Of a DNA stretch of 10,570 nucleotides, positions 1 to 7,812 are shown in pieces (positions within the stretch are counted from its first letter, which is position 1; every line of letters starts with the position of its first letter). The translations under genes and the position numbers were made by a program. The notes below the pieces were generated by a model. That model did not search any database. It was not told the DNA's origin and saw nothing but the letters and a program-made list of their open reading frames with translations. This stretch comes from Flavobacteriaceae bacterium. GTDB taxonomy: Bacteria; Bacteroidota; Bacteroidia; Flavobacteriales; Flavobacteriaceae. The stretch lies in contig JABDPL010000015.1 of the NCBI GenBank assembly GCA_013042825.1, forward strand, positions 1 through 10,570. Reading direction: 5' to 3'.

Positions 1-2252
1 AGAATACCCTTCAGCTTAACAATGGTAATGGATCCTTCTCGGAGATCGCCTATTTCAGCGGCCTGTCAGCAACCGATTGGAGCTGGTCGGGACTGATGTT
101 CGATATGGATAATGACGGCTACAGGGATATCTTTGTGACCAATGGGATCAATCATGACCTGACCGATCTTGATTTTGTCGATTTCTTTGCCAATGAGATC
201 ATCCAGGACATGGCGCTGACCGGAAGAAAGGAAGCCATCGATTCGATTATCGATAAAATGCCTGTTGTCCCGATCCCGAATTATGCCTTTAGGAATAACC
301 ACGACCTGACTTTCGACAATATGGCCGAGGAATGGGGGCTGGGCGTTCCCAGCATGTCGAATGGTGCAGCCTACGGAGACCTTGATAATGACGGTGATCT
401 TGACCTGGTCATCAACAATGTAAATGCCGAAGCTTCTGTTTATCGAAACAATACCCGGGAACAAACCGATAATAACTTTATCAAACTAAAATTCAAAGGG
501 GTTGGTAAGAATCCTTATGCTGTTGGCACAAGAATCAAAATGTATTATGGTGATCATATAGTTATGCAGGAGCTCATCCCGTCACGGGGGTTCCAATCCT
601 CCATGGAGTATGGCATGACCATAGGTATGGGATCAGACGATAAGATCGACTCCCTTCATGTGATTTGGCCGGATAATCGGTTTTCAAGGCTTGAGAATCT
701 AGAAGTAAATCAAACACTCACCTTGAATCAGGAAGATGCCGTGGGTATTTATAAACCAAAGCAATCAGAATCTGATGAATCATTGCTGGATGAAATACCA
801 AATGAACGCCTGATCGCTCATGTTGAGAATCCATATAATGATTTCGACTATGAAGGCTTGATACATAAGTTATTATCGCAGGAAGGGCCTGCTCTCGCCA
901 TAGGTGATGTGAACGGAGACGGACACGAAGATATATTTGTAGGTGCTGCAGCCGGACAGGCCTCGGCCATTTATCTACACCAGGGTAATGGTAAAATACG
1001 CCCCTTTATTTCCCCGGTGTTTAATGACGACCTGATATATGAAGATACCGCTGCCGATCTGTTTGATGCTGATCAGGATGGTGATCTCGACCTATTGGTG
1101 GGATCCGGTGGAAATGAGGTCGGAAATGAACGCTTTATGAAAAACAGACTTTATATCAACGACGGAAGCGGTCGTTTTACGCGATCAACTCAGGAATTGC
1201 CTTCAACCCAGCATAACACGGCTGTTGTAGCGGCGTCAGATTTTGATGATGACGGGGATATGGATGTGTTTCTAGGTTCAAGAAGCGTTGTTGGCGTCTA
1301 TGGTGTAGACCCCTCACATATGTTCCTGGAAAATTCAGGTGATGGTACTTTCCGCGATGCTACGGAACGAATCGCTTATGATCTGAAGGATGCAGGAATG
1401 ATCACCTCCGGGCAATGGGTTGACATGAATGGGGATGACCGGGACGACCTCGTAACCGTATCTGAATGGGGTACGCCAATGATATTTTTGAACAATGGCC
1501 GAAGGCTGGTAAAATGGGATTGTGATCTCGATCAATTCACCGGATGGTGGAATATCGTCGAAGCCGCCGACCTCGACAATGATGGCGATATGGATCTGGT
1601 GCTGGGGAATCAGGGTAAGAATATCCATTATCAACCCGATGTGGATCGCCCAATGCGGATGTGGATCAACGATTTCGACAACAACGGCACCATTGAACAG
1701 ATCATGACGCAAACCATTGAAGGCAAAGACTATCCCTTACATCAGAAACGGGAAATTCTAACCCAAATGGTGTCCTTAAAAAAACAAAATCTCAAGGCTT
1801 CAGAATATGCGAAAAAGACTATTCAGGATCTTTTTGCAGAAGAGATCATATCGAATACCATCATGAAAGAGGTTCGCTATTCCGGTTCTGTTATAGCCAT
1901 TAATGATGGAAGCGGAAGTTTCTCGATCAAAGAACTGCCCTCACGTGCACAATTGTCTTGCCTGTGCGGTATTGCCTGTACTGACATCAATAACGATGGA
2001 AATCTCGACCTTATTATGGGCGGAAATAACTACGAATTCAAACCACAATATTCCAGGCTGGATGCCAACTACGGAACCGTGTTGCTAAATGATGGTGATA
2101 TGAATTTCGAATGGAAGGACTATGACGATAGCGGGTTCTTTATAAAAGGCGAGATCAAGCATCTTAAAACCTTCAGGGACCGCGATGGTAACGCCTTTAT
2201 TTTCTCGGCTATCAATAATGAAAAACCCAAGATCTACAAGGTAAATGAATAG
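1..2252 (+). CDS. FG-GAP/VCBS repeat protein with ASPIC/UnbV domain (CRTAC1-like), 5'-truncated by window
   Basis: The reading frame is open from base 3 (first whole codon) to the TAG at 2250-2252, giving 749 in-window codons. The ATG at 96 is internal: codons before it encode family sequence (ATDWSWSGL) that aligns with about residue 350 of the next gene, so roughly 350 residues plus any signal peptide lie upstream. Nine DxDxDG-type calcium-binding loops typical of FG-GAP/VCBS beta-propeller blades begin at bases 102, 378, 906, 1065, 1239, 1422, 1569, 1671 and 1983. An ASPIC/UnbV-like segment spans about 510-730 (NPYAVGTRI, SRGFQSS, VIWPDN). A helical stretch at about 1740-1890 interrupts the blades, and the C-terminal module carries YSRLDANYG. 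The family is extracytoplasmic and is thought to bind ligands or carbohydrate or act as a scaffold; no catalytic residues are visible. It is a tandem paralogue of the following gene and probably co-translated with it. An unusual CxCx3C cluster occurs at 1959-1979. Family is confident; molecular role is unknown. Confidence 0.93.
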   Translation, partial: NTLQLNNGNGSFSEIAYFSGLSATDWSWSGLMFDMDNDGYRDIFVTNGINHDLTDLDFVDFFANEIIQDMALTGRKEAIDSIIDKMPVVPIPNYAFRNNHDLTFDNMAEEWGLGVPSMSNGAAYGDLDNDGDLDLVINNVNAEASVYRNNTREQTDNNFIKLKFKGVGKNPYAVGTRIKMYYGDHIVMQELIPSRGFQSSMEYGMTIGMGSDDKIDSLHVIWPDNRFSRLENLEVNQTLTLNQEDAVGIYKPKQSESDESLLDEIPNERLIAHVENPYNDFDYEGLIHKLLSQEGPALAIGDVNGDGHEDIFVGAAAGQASAIYLHQGNGKIRPFISPVFNDDLIYEDTAADLFDADQDGDLDLLVGSGGNEVGNERFMKNRLYINDGSGRFTRSTQELPSTQHNTAVVAASDFDDDGDMDVFLGSRSVVGVYGVDPSHMFLENSGDGTFRDATERIAYDLKDAGMITSGQWVDMNGDDRDDLVTVSEWGTPMIFLNNGRRLVKWDCDLDQFTGWWNIVEAADLDNDGDMDLVLGNQGKNIHYQPDVDRPMRMWINDFDNNGTIEQIMTQTIEGKDYPLHQKREILTQMVSLKKQNLKASEYAKKTIQDLFAEEIISNTIMKEVRYSGSVIAINDGSGSFSIKELPSRAQLSCLCGIACTDINNDGNLDLIMGGNNYEFKPQYSRLDANYGTVLLNDGDMNFEWKDYDDSGFFIKGEIKHLKTFRDRDGNAFIFSAINNEKPKIYKVNE
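2245..2252 (+). other. 8-base gene overlap, probable translational coupling
   Basis: The start codon of the second VCBS gene (ATG at 2245-2247) lies inside the last codons of the first, whose TAG is at 2250-2252, in a different frame. No Shine-Dalgarno-like sequence stands out upstream. Ribosomes finishing the first gene could re-initiate here, which would tie production of the two paralogues together. The overlap is seen directly; the coupling is inferred. Confidence 0.75.
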
Positions 2253-5200
2253 GTATATTGTCTTGTTAATCTCAAGTCTGCTGGTTCTTTCCTGCAGCAA
2301 ATCCGAAGGGCGTTTGTTCAAGTCACTGCCTTCGCAACAGACGGGCATAGATTTTATTAATGAAATTAAGGAAACGCAGGACCTTAATATTCTTGATTAT
2401 CTGTATTTCTACAACGGAGGCGGTGTGGCCATAGGCGATGTAAATAATGACGGTCTGCCTGATATATTCCTCAGCGCTAACCAGAGATCCAACAAGCTCT
2501 ATCTCAATAAGGGGGATTTGAAGTTTGAGGATATCTCGGTTACTGCAGGAATTGAAGGAAAAAGCGACTGGAATACAGGGGCTATGATGATCGATATCAA
2601 TCATGATGGCTTTCTCGATATTTATGTGAATGCCGTTGTCGGTATTAATGGCTTTGACGGACATAACGAACTCTTTATCAATAATCAGGATAACACATTT
2701 ACCGAGCGCTCAGCCGATTATAAGCTCGATCTTGATACTTACAGTTCTTCTACGGCCTTTATGGATTACGACAAGGATGGTGACCTCGACCTTTTCATCC
2801 TGAATCATGCTGTTCATACGCAAAAGTCCTTTGGGAATGCTTCCCTGAGAAATGAAAGGAACTACGAGACCGGAGATCGGTTACTTCGGAATGATGATGG
2901 CGTATTTACCGATGTAAGTGAGGAAGCCGGTATATTTGGCGGAATTAACGGTTATGGTTTAGGCGTTGCCGTCTCCGATTTTAATCATGACGGTTATCCC
3001 GATATCTACGTTGGCAATGATTTTCATGAAGATGATTACTACTATTTGAACCGTGGGGACGGTACATTCAGGGAATCCCTTAAAGAATACTTCGGACATA
3101 CCTCGCGCTTCTCAATGGGTAACGACGTAGCCGATATCAATCATGACGGTTGGCCCGACCTCATATCCCTGGATATGCTTCCGGAGGATGAAACCGTACT
3201 TAAATCCTCGGAAGGGGATGACAATATCCAAACCCTTAAAATGCGTACCGAACGCTATGGCTATCACTACCAGTATACCCGAAACATGCTTTTCATAAAC
3301 CAGGGGGATCACGCTTATATGGAGACAGCCTTACTCAGTGGTGTGGCGGCAACCGACTGGAGCTGGAGTGCCCTGATCGAAGATTTTAATCAGGATGGCG
3401 AACAAGACATTTTCATTTCCAATGGAATTCCTAAGCGTCCCAATGACCTCGATTTCATAAGGTTTGCTTCAAGTGATAAAATCCAGAATAAGATCAACGA
3501 AACCAAATTGGTAGACCGGGAAGCGCTCGATCTTATGCCGCATGGAAAAGTGCATAATTATGTATTCCAAGGAACAAACGATCTGAAATTTATCAACAGG
3601 TCGGGCGATTGGATCGAGAATGACACCCTGGTATCAGGGGCAACAGCTTATGCTGATCTCGATAAGGACGGTGACCTGGATCTGGTTATTAATAACCTGA
3701 ATTCTGAAGCAACTGTACTTGAAAATACGACAGGTGCCTCCGGATATCTCAATCTCCGGTTTGATTTTTCACAGAAGAATCCCTTCGGAATCGGTACAAA
3801 AGTGTATGCATACCACAACGGTAAATTACAATATAAAGAACTCTATTCGGTAAGGGGCTTTCAGGCGAGTTCTGAGCCCATGCTGCATTTCGGATTTGCG
3901 AATGCAGAGGGCATAGATTCACTTAGGATCGTCTGGCCAGACAACACCTGCCAACTGCTAACCGGTTTGAGAACAAACCAGGCATTGCTTATAAAACCTG
4001 AAAATAACAAAGCTGTCGATCTTGAACAATTTCGCCGGGAGGAGCAGCCGCTTTTTGAACTTGTGCCTGACAATTTGGGTATTGATTTTACACATATCGA
4101 AGACCGGTATTTAGATTTTAACCGGCAGAAGCTTATCCCCTACCAGGTGTCGACTCTCGGACCGGCTTTTGCCAAAGGTGATCTTAGCGGCGATGGACTG
4201 GATGATCTTTTCTTTGGCGGTTCGAAATTTGAATCTTCACGTGTTTATATTCAGCGCGGTGCCGGTTTTGAAGAGGAAATTTTTCCCGAGGTAAAAGCCG
4301 ATTCAATCAAGGAAGACGTCTCTGCCGTCATTGCCGATCTAAACAACGACGGTAAAAACGACTTGTTCATTGGTTCGGGAGGGGCAGATTTCTTTGGAAA
4401 TCGACCACCTTTACTCGATTCTTACTTTATCAGCTCAGACAGCTCCTTCGTAAAATCGGAAATCCCGGATCAATTCCATAACGCCTCAGTGGTTCGTGTA
4501 AACGACTTTGATAAAGACGGGGATATGGATTTGTTCATCGGTAATCACATGATCACCAACGACTATGGAAAAATACCGCAGTCCTATATTTTGATCAACG
4601 ATAGTGGAGAATTGAAAGTTTCTGCCGAAAATGTTTTGGGAGAAGCCGGGATGATAACCGATGCCATCTGGTCTGATTATGACCAGGATGGTGATTCCGA
4701 TCTTATTGTTGTGGGTGAATGGATGGCCCCGGTTTTCTATAATAACAATGATGGAAAGCTAGAGTTGAGTACGGTTAAGCTTAACGCGCTTAACGGCCTT
4801 TGGAACGACATCATCGAATTCGATATGGAAGGCGATGGTGATCCGGATTACCTGTTGGCGAACTGGGGAACCAACTCAAAGTTCCGAGCCTCAGCCGAAC
4901 AACCCTTGAAAATGTACTATTCCGATTTCGATGGGAACGGGCAGACTGAAACAGTTGTCGCTAATAACTATCAGGGGAAATATTACCCGGTCTTAGGGCT
5001 TGATGAACTGGGCTCACAAATGATAAACCTGAGGAAAAAATTCACATCCTACAGGGATTTTGCCGGGAAATCACTAGAGATGATCTTTGATAAATCAGCT
5101 CTTGAGTCGGCCGTGGTTTTGGAAGTTCATACCCTCGAATCGGGTTATCTCAGGAATGATGGTGGAGCTTTCAGTTTTGTTCCGCTTCCAAGTGAACTTC

Positions 5201-5496
5201 AAGTCTCCCCCATACAGGATTTTGTGATGTACGATTTTGACAAGGACGGTTCCCAGGAGGTATTGGCCGGTGGAAATTTCTTCGGAGTAACACCCTATCA
5301 TGGCCGATTCGATTCATTCCCCGGAGCGCTTATAAAAAACGATGGTTCAATTGTTTCCGGAAATCGCCTGGGGCTTGATCTTACACAGAAATCTGTAAGG
5401 CATTTGAGCATATTGGAATTTAATGAACAAACCTATTTATTGGTTACCTTTAACGACGATAAAGTACAGGTGTATAAGATTAATGATTTAAAATAA
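2245..5496 (+). CDS. Giant FG-GAP/VCBS–ASPIC/UnbV lipoprotein (CRTAC1-like), complete
   Basis: This 1083-residue protein begins with a lipoprotein signal peptide: MNRY, a hydrophobic core, then VLSC with Cys17 as the predicted lipidation site, which supports the ATG at 2245. Fourteen DxDxDG-like loops start near residues 65, 117, 174, 245, 297, 380, 471, 646, 698, 754, 811, 860, 894 and 997; the loops at 894 and 997 are degenerate. These indicate two beta-propeller-like halves flanking an ASPIC/UnbV domain at about residues 512-585 (NPFGIGTKV, VRGFQAS, IVWPDN). A helical insert at about 915-955 and a terminal module with GRFDSFPG match the upstream paralogue. By analogy with the family it is probably a cell-surface or outer-membrane calcium-dependent binding or scaffold protein; in Bacteroidota such proteins often accompany SusC/SusD loci. 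It overlaps the upstream gene by 8 bases, and the next gene starts 5 bases after it. No enzyme active site is recognisable, so the substrate is unknown. Confidence 0.95.
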   Translation: MNRYIVLLISSLLVLSCSKSEGRLFKSLPSQQTGIDFINEIKETQDLNILDYLYFYNGGGVAIGDVNNDGLPDIFLSANQRSNKLYLNKGDLKFEDISVTAGIEGKSDWNTGAMMIDINHDGFLDIYVNAVVGINGFDGHNELFINNQDNTFTERSADYKLDLDTYSSSTAFMDYDKDGDLDLFILNHAVHTQKSFGNASLRNERNYETGDRLLRNDDGVFTDVSEEAGIFGGINGYGLGVAVSDFNHDGYPDIYVGNDFHEDDYYYLNRGDGTFRESLKEYFGHTSRFSMGNDVADINHDGWPDLISLDMLPEDETVLKSSEGDDNIQTLKMRTERYGYHYQYTRNMLFINQGDHAYMETALLSGVAATDWSWSALIEDFNQDGEQDIFISNGIPKRPNDLDFIRFASSDKIQNKINETKLVDREALDLMPHGKVHNYVFQGTNDLKFINRSGDWIENDTLVSGATAYADLDKDGDLDLVINNLNSEATVLENTTGASGYLNLRFDFSQKNPFGIGTKVYAYHNGKLQYKELYSVRGFQASSEPMLHFGFANAEGIDSLRIVWPDNTCQLLTGLRTNQALLIKPENNKAVDLEQFRREEQPLFELVPDNLGIDFTHIEDRYLDFNRQKLIPYQVSTLGPAFAKGDLSGDGLDDLFFGGSKFESSRVYIQRGAGFEEEIFPEVKADSIKEDVSAVIADLNNDGKNDLFIGSGGADFFGNRPPLLDSYFISSDSSFVKSEIPDQFHNASVVRVNDFDKDGDMDLFIGNHMITNDYGKIPQSYILINDSGELKVSAENVLGEAGMITDAIWSDYDQDGDSDLIVVGEWMAPVFYNNNDGKLELSTVKLNALNGLWNDIIEFDMEGDGDPDYLLANWGTNSKFRASAEQPLKMYYSDFDGNGQTETVVANNYQGKYYPVLGLDELGSQMINLRKKFTSYRDFAGKSLEMIFDKSALESAVVLEVHTLESGYLRNDGGAFSFVPLPSELQVSPIQDFVMYDFDKDGSQEVLAGGNFFGVTPYHGRFDSFPGALIKNDGSIVSGNRLGLDLTQKSVRHLSILEFNEQTYLLVTFNDDKVQVYKINDLK

Positions 5497-5501
5497 ATTG
5501 T

Positions 5502-6818
5502 ATGAAACGTATTCTTGCCTGCATGCTGCTTTTATCAGCTTTGTCCTGCCAGAATGACGAGCCCATCGTAATCGGATCCGATGATTTCTTCGGAAGCGTT
5601 GATAAGGTTACAGAGATCATGGTGCACGATATTTTCTCACCACCGGTGGCAAGCCGTATTTATGTTTATCCGAATATTGCGGCATATGAGATCCTTGCGG
5701 TGAATTCTGACGACTACAACTCATTAAACGGTCAGATAGAATCGCTTCCAAGAATTCCTGCCGCCGATGACCCGGATGTGAACCTGAGGTTGGCGGCCGT
5801 AATTGCGCATATGGATGTAAGCCGTCGGCTGATCTTTTCCGAAGAAATGATGGAAAGCTACAGGGATGAAAAATATAAGACCTGGAAGGATCAGAATTCA
5901 AAAGAATTTGAAGCTTCTAAGGCCTATGGCCTTTTGATTGCCGATAAGATCGCCGAATGGTTTGATGGTGATTTTTATAAGGAAACCCGTACTATGCCTA
6001 AGTTTACGGTAAATACCGATGAGGTTTACCGCTGGCAACCCACCCCTCCAGCTTATATGGACGGTATTGAGCCGGCCTGGAATAAGATCCGTCCAATGGT
6101 TCTTGACTCTGCAGCCCAATTTATGCCCGTGACCCACCCGGAGTTTTCCATGGAACCGGGAACGAAATTTCATGAAGAGCTTATGGAGGTGTATGAGGTT
6201 AGTAATAAAATCACTGAAAAAGGTGACGATTCGGAAGAGATCGAGATCGCGCAATTCTGGGACTGTAATCCATATGTTTCCGTGACCCGTGGCCATCTGA
6301 TGTTCGCCACTAAAAAGATCACACCTGGCGCACATTGGATCGGGATCAGTAAAATTGCCTGTGATACTAGTAATTCCGATTTCGAAGACACGGTTTTTGC
6401 CATGACAAAGACATCTATCGCCATCTTTGACGGCTTTATCAGTTGTTGGGATGAAAAATACCGAAGCAATCTTGTGAGGCCTGAAACCCTGATAAACAAC
6501 TATATTGACGATCAGTGGGAGCCTATTTTACAAACACCTCCCTTTCCTGAATATCCTAGCGGACATTCGGTTGTCTCTGGTGCAGCTTCAATTGTACTGA
6601 CTTCGATCTTTGGCGAGAATTTCAGTTTCGACGATGATACTGAGCAGCCCTACGGCTTGCCGATCAGGTCCTTCCCTTCGTTTAAGGCCGCAGCCATGGA
6701 AGCGGCTATCAGCCGTTTATATGGTGGCATTCATTATAAAGCTGCCATTGATAACGGGGTAGACCAGGGATTCAAGATTGGGGAACTCGTAGCTTCATCT
6801 TTAAAAATGAAGAACTGA
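5502..6818 (+). CDS. Vanadium-dependent haloperoxidase / PAP2-superfamily lipoprotein
   Basis: This 438-residue protein has a lipoprotein signal (MKRIL, hydrophobic core, ALSC with Cys16). The following QNDE resembles the acidic lipoprotein export signal that sends Bacteroidota lipoproteins to the cell surface. The C-terminal half carries all three motifs of the vanadium haloperoxidase/PAP2 oxyanion pocket: K-X6-RP (KYRSNLVRP, residues 319-327), PSGH (352-355, His355 as general acid-base) and SR-X5-H (SRLYGGIH, 404-411, His411 as vanadate ligand or phosphate nucleophile). The Asp three residues after the last His in classical acid phosphatases is absent (HYKAAID), which somewhat favours the haloperoxidase-like branch. 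The length fits bacterial members. Possible reactions are halide oxidation by peroxide or phosphate-ester hydrolysis; the sequence cannot decide. The gene sits 5 bases after a VCBS lipoprotein gene and 1 base before the next gene, so it is very likely co-transcribed. Superfamily is confident; reaction is uncertain. Confidence 0.9.
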   Translation: MKRILACMLLLSALSCQNDEPIVIGSDDFFGSVDKVTEIMVHDIFSPPVASRIYVYPNIAAYEILAVNSDDYNSLNGQIESLPRIPAADDPDVNLRLAAVIAHMDVSRRLIFSEEMMESYRDEKYKTWKDQNSKEFEASKAYGLLIADKIAEWFDGDFYKETRTMPKFTVNTDEVYRWQPTPPAYMDGIEPAWNKIRPMVLDSAAQFMPVTHPEFSMEPGTKFHEELMEVYEVSNKITEKGDDSEEIEIAQFWDCNPYVSVTRGHLMFATKKITPGAHWIGISKIACDTSNSDFEDTVFAMTKTSIAIFDGFISCWDEKYRSNLVRPETLINNYIDDQWEPILQTPPFPEYPSGHSVVSGAASIVLTSIFGENFSFDDDTEQPYGLPIRSFPSFKAAAMEAAISRLYGGIHYKAAIDNGVDQGFKIGELVASSLKMKN

Positions 6819-6819
6819 T

Positions 6820-7737
6820 ATGAGGAGTAGACGAAGGTTTTTTTTACTAACTGCTCTTGTACTGCTGGCGGTTCTTTGTTGGTATCTCTTCCTAAAAGGT
6901 TATAATTACAAAATACGGTTTAAAACCCCGCATGCACCCGGAACAGTTTACTCCTCCCTATATAACCTTCAAACCTGGAATACCGAAGATTTTGATTCGG
7001 TGGCCCTGGCCAACTCCCGGCCATTTGAAGAATTGACCCACCATCTTTTCATCAATGATTCTTCTTTTTCCATCAACTGGAAAATCAAACGGCTTGATGA
7101 TTCCCTTACACAGGTTACTGCTTTGGCGAAGGACCTAAAAAACCCTTTCATACAGAACCTGGCTGTGCCTTTTCAAAAAAATGCATTTGTCAACCGAAGT
7201 ATCAGAACCACCCAGGATCAAATGAACGGACTGTTTGTTCACCAGAAGGATTATAAGGTTCAGTTATCAGGAAATGAGGCTGTAACGATTCCGTCGCAGT
7301 TCTGCGCTTATGTCACGCTTGAATCGAAGATCTATGAGAAGGGGAACAACATGATCAGCAATATCGGGTTGATCATGAACTACATAAAATCGAATGAAAT
7401 ACCGCTTACAGGAGATCCCTTCCTGCAGGTGTCTTCATGGAATCCCCGGGAAGAAACTATCGTCTATGACTTCTGCTTTCCTATTAAAAAGCCAGATTTG
7501 CTGCCAGAGACCAAAACGATTAATTTTAAACATACCGAGGAATTTAAAGGTTTAAAAGCTATATTTAATGGGAATTACAGGCTAACCGACCGTGCCTGGT
7601 ATGAATTGATCGATCATGCTCAAAGTCTTGGAGTGGATTTTGAGATGAGGCCGTTTGAGATTTACAGGAACGATCCACATTCGGGAGGAAATGAACTGGA
7701 ATGGGTGGCAGAGGTCTATTTGCCTGTTAAAGAATAA
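6820..7737 (+). CDS. Membrane-anchored SRPBCC-like protein with C-terminal GyrI-like ligand-binding domain
   Basis: This 305-residue protein starts with a basic stretch (RSRRR) and one hydrophobic segment at about residues 7-25. By the positive-inside rule this is an N-in anchor with the rest in the periplasm. Residues about 30-150 (KIRFKTPHAPGTVY, then LYNLQTWN) resemble the start of SRPBCC/polyketide-cyclase-like folds. Residues about 157-304 look like a GyrI-like (AraC effector-binding) domain with two SHS2-type halves. The second half is the clearest, with GNYRLTDRAWYELIDHAQ, then PFEIYRNDP and a closing EVYLPV. No helix-turn-helix is present, so it is not itself a DNA-binding regulator. 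The family binds small hydrophobic or cationic ligands; some members hydrolyse them. The start codon lies 1 base after the haloperoxidase-like gene's stop. Domain assignments rest on pattern recognition and are moderately secure; function is unknown. Confidence 0.72.
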   Translation: MRSRRRFFLLTALVLLAVLCWYLFLKGYNYKIRFKTPHAPGTVYSSLYNLQTWNTEDFDSVALANSRPFEELTHHLFINDSSFSINWKIKRLDDSLTQVTALAKDLKNPFIQNLAVPFQKNAFVNRSIRTTQDQMNGLFVHQKDYKVQLSGNEAVTIPSQFCAYVTLESKIYEKGNNMISNIGLIMNYIKSNEIPLTGDPFLQVSSWNPREETIVYDFCFPIKKPDLLPETKTINFKHTEEFKGLKAIFNGNYRLTDRAWYELIDHAQSLGVDFEMRPFEIYRNDPHSGGNELEWVAEVYLPVKE

Positions 7738-7812
7738 ATTAAGCCCCTTTAGATTTTATGATTCGTATTGTTCGAGAAACATTCGGGCGATATAACCATA
7801 TAATTCTCTTTT
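7738..7812 (+). other. 75-base intergenic spacer, only candidate internal promoter region
   Basis: This is the only gap over 10 bases between genes in the window. It is AT-rich. A TTG at 7768-7770 is followed 20 bases later by TATAACCA (7791-7798), which has the spacing but not the TTTG of the Flavobacterium -7 element (TAnnTTTG), so it is a poor promoter match. No strong hairpin followed by a T-run was seen, so a terminator is not supported. Genes on either side could be on one transcript or separately controlled. Confidence 0.4.

Noticed and set aside
66..464. 132-codon open frame on the - strand under the first VCBS gene
   Set aside because: It is antisense to repeated Asp/Asn/Gly-rich loops, whose GAT/GAC codons read as Ile/Val-rich sequence on the other strand, a known source of spurious frames.
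2245..2252. Possibility that the two VCBS genes are one gene split by a frameshift
   Set aside because: The second gene begins with its own lipoprotein signal peptide and a complete set of modules, and the first ends with the same terminal module, so these are two paralogues.
2431..5260. DNA-level tandem repeats from the recurrent DxDxDG codons
   Set aside because: The similarity is at protein level with diverged codons and irregular spacing, as expected for propeller blades, not for a DNA repeat array or mobile element.
5898..6335. 145-codon open frame on the - strand inside the haloperoxidase-like gene
   Set aside because: It lies wholly antisense to strongly conserved + strand coding sequence and shows no domain, signal peptide or plausible start context.
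6820..6900. Lipobox in the SRPBCC/GyrI-like protein around Cys20 (LAVLC)
   Set aside because: The residue before the Cys is Leu rather than a small residue, and the hydrophobic segment continues past it, so a membrane anchor fits better than lipidation.
7738..7760. Transcription terminator after the SRPBCC/GyrI-like gene
   Set aside because: There are short T-runs but no stable inverted repeat before them.
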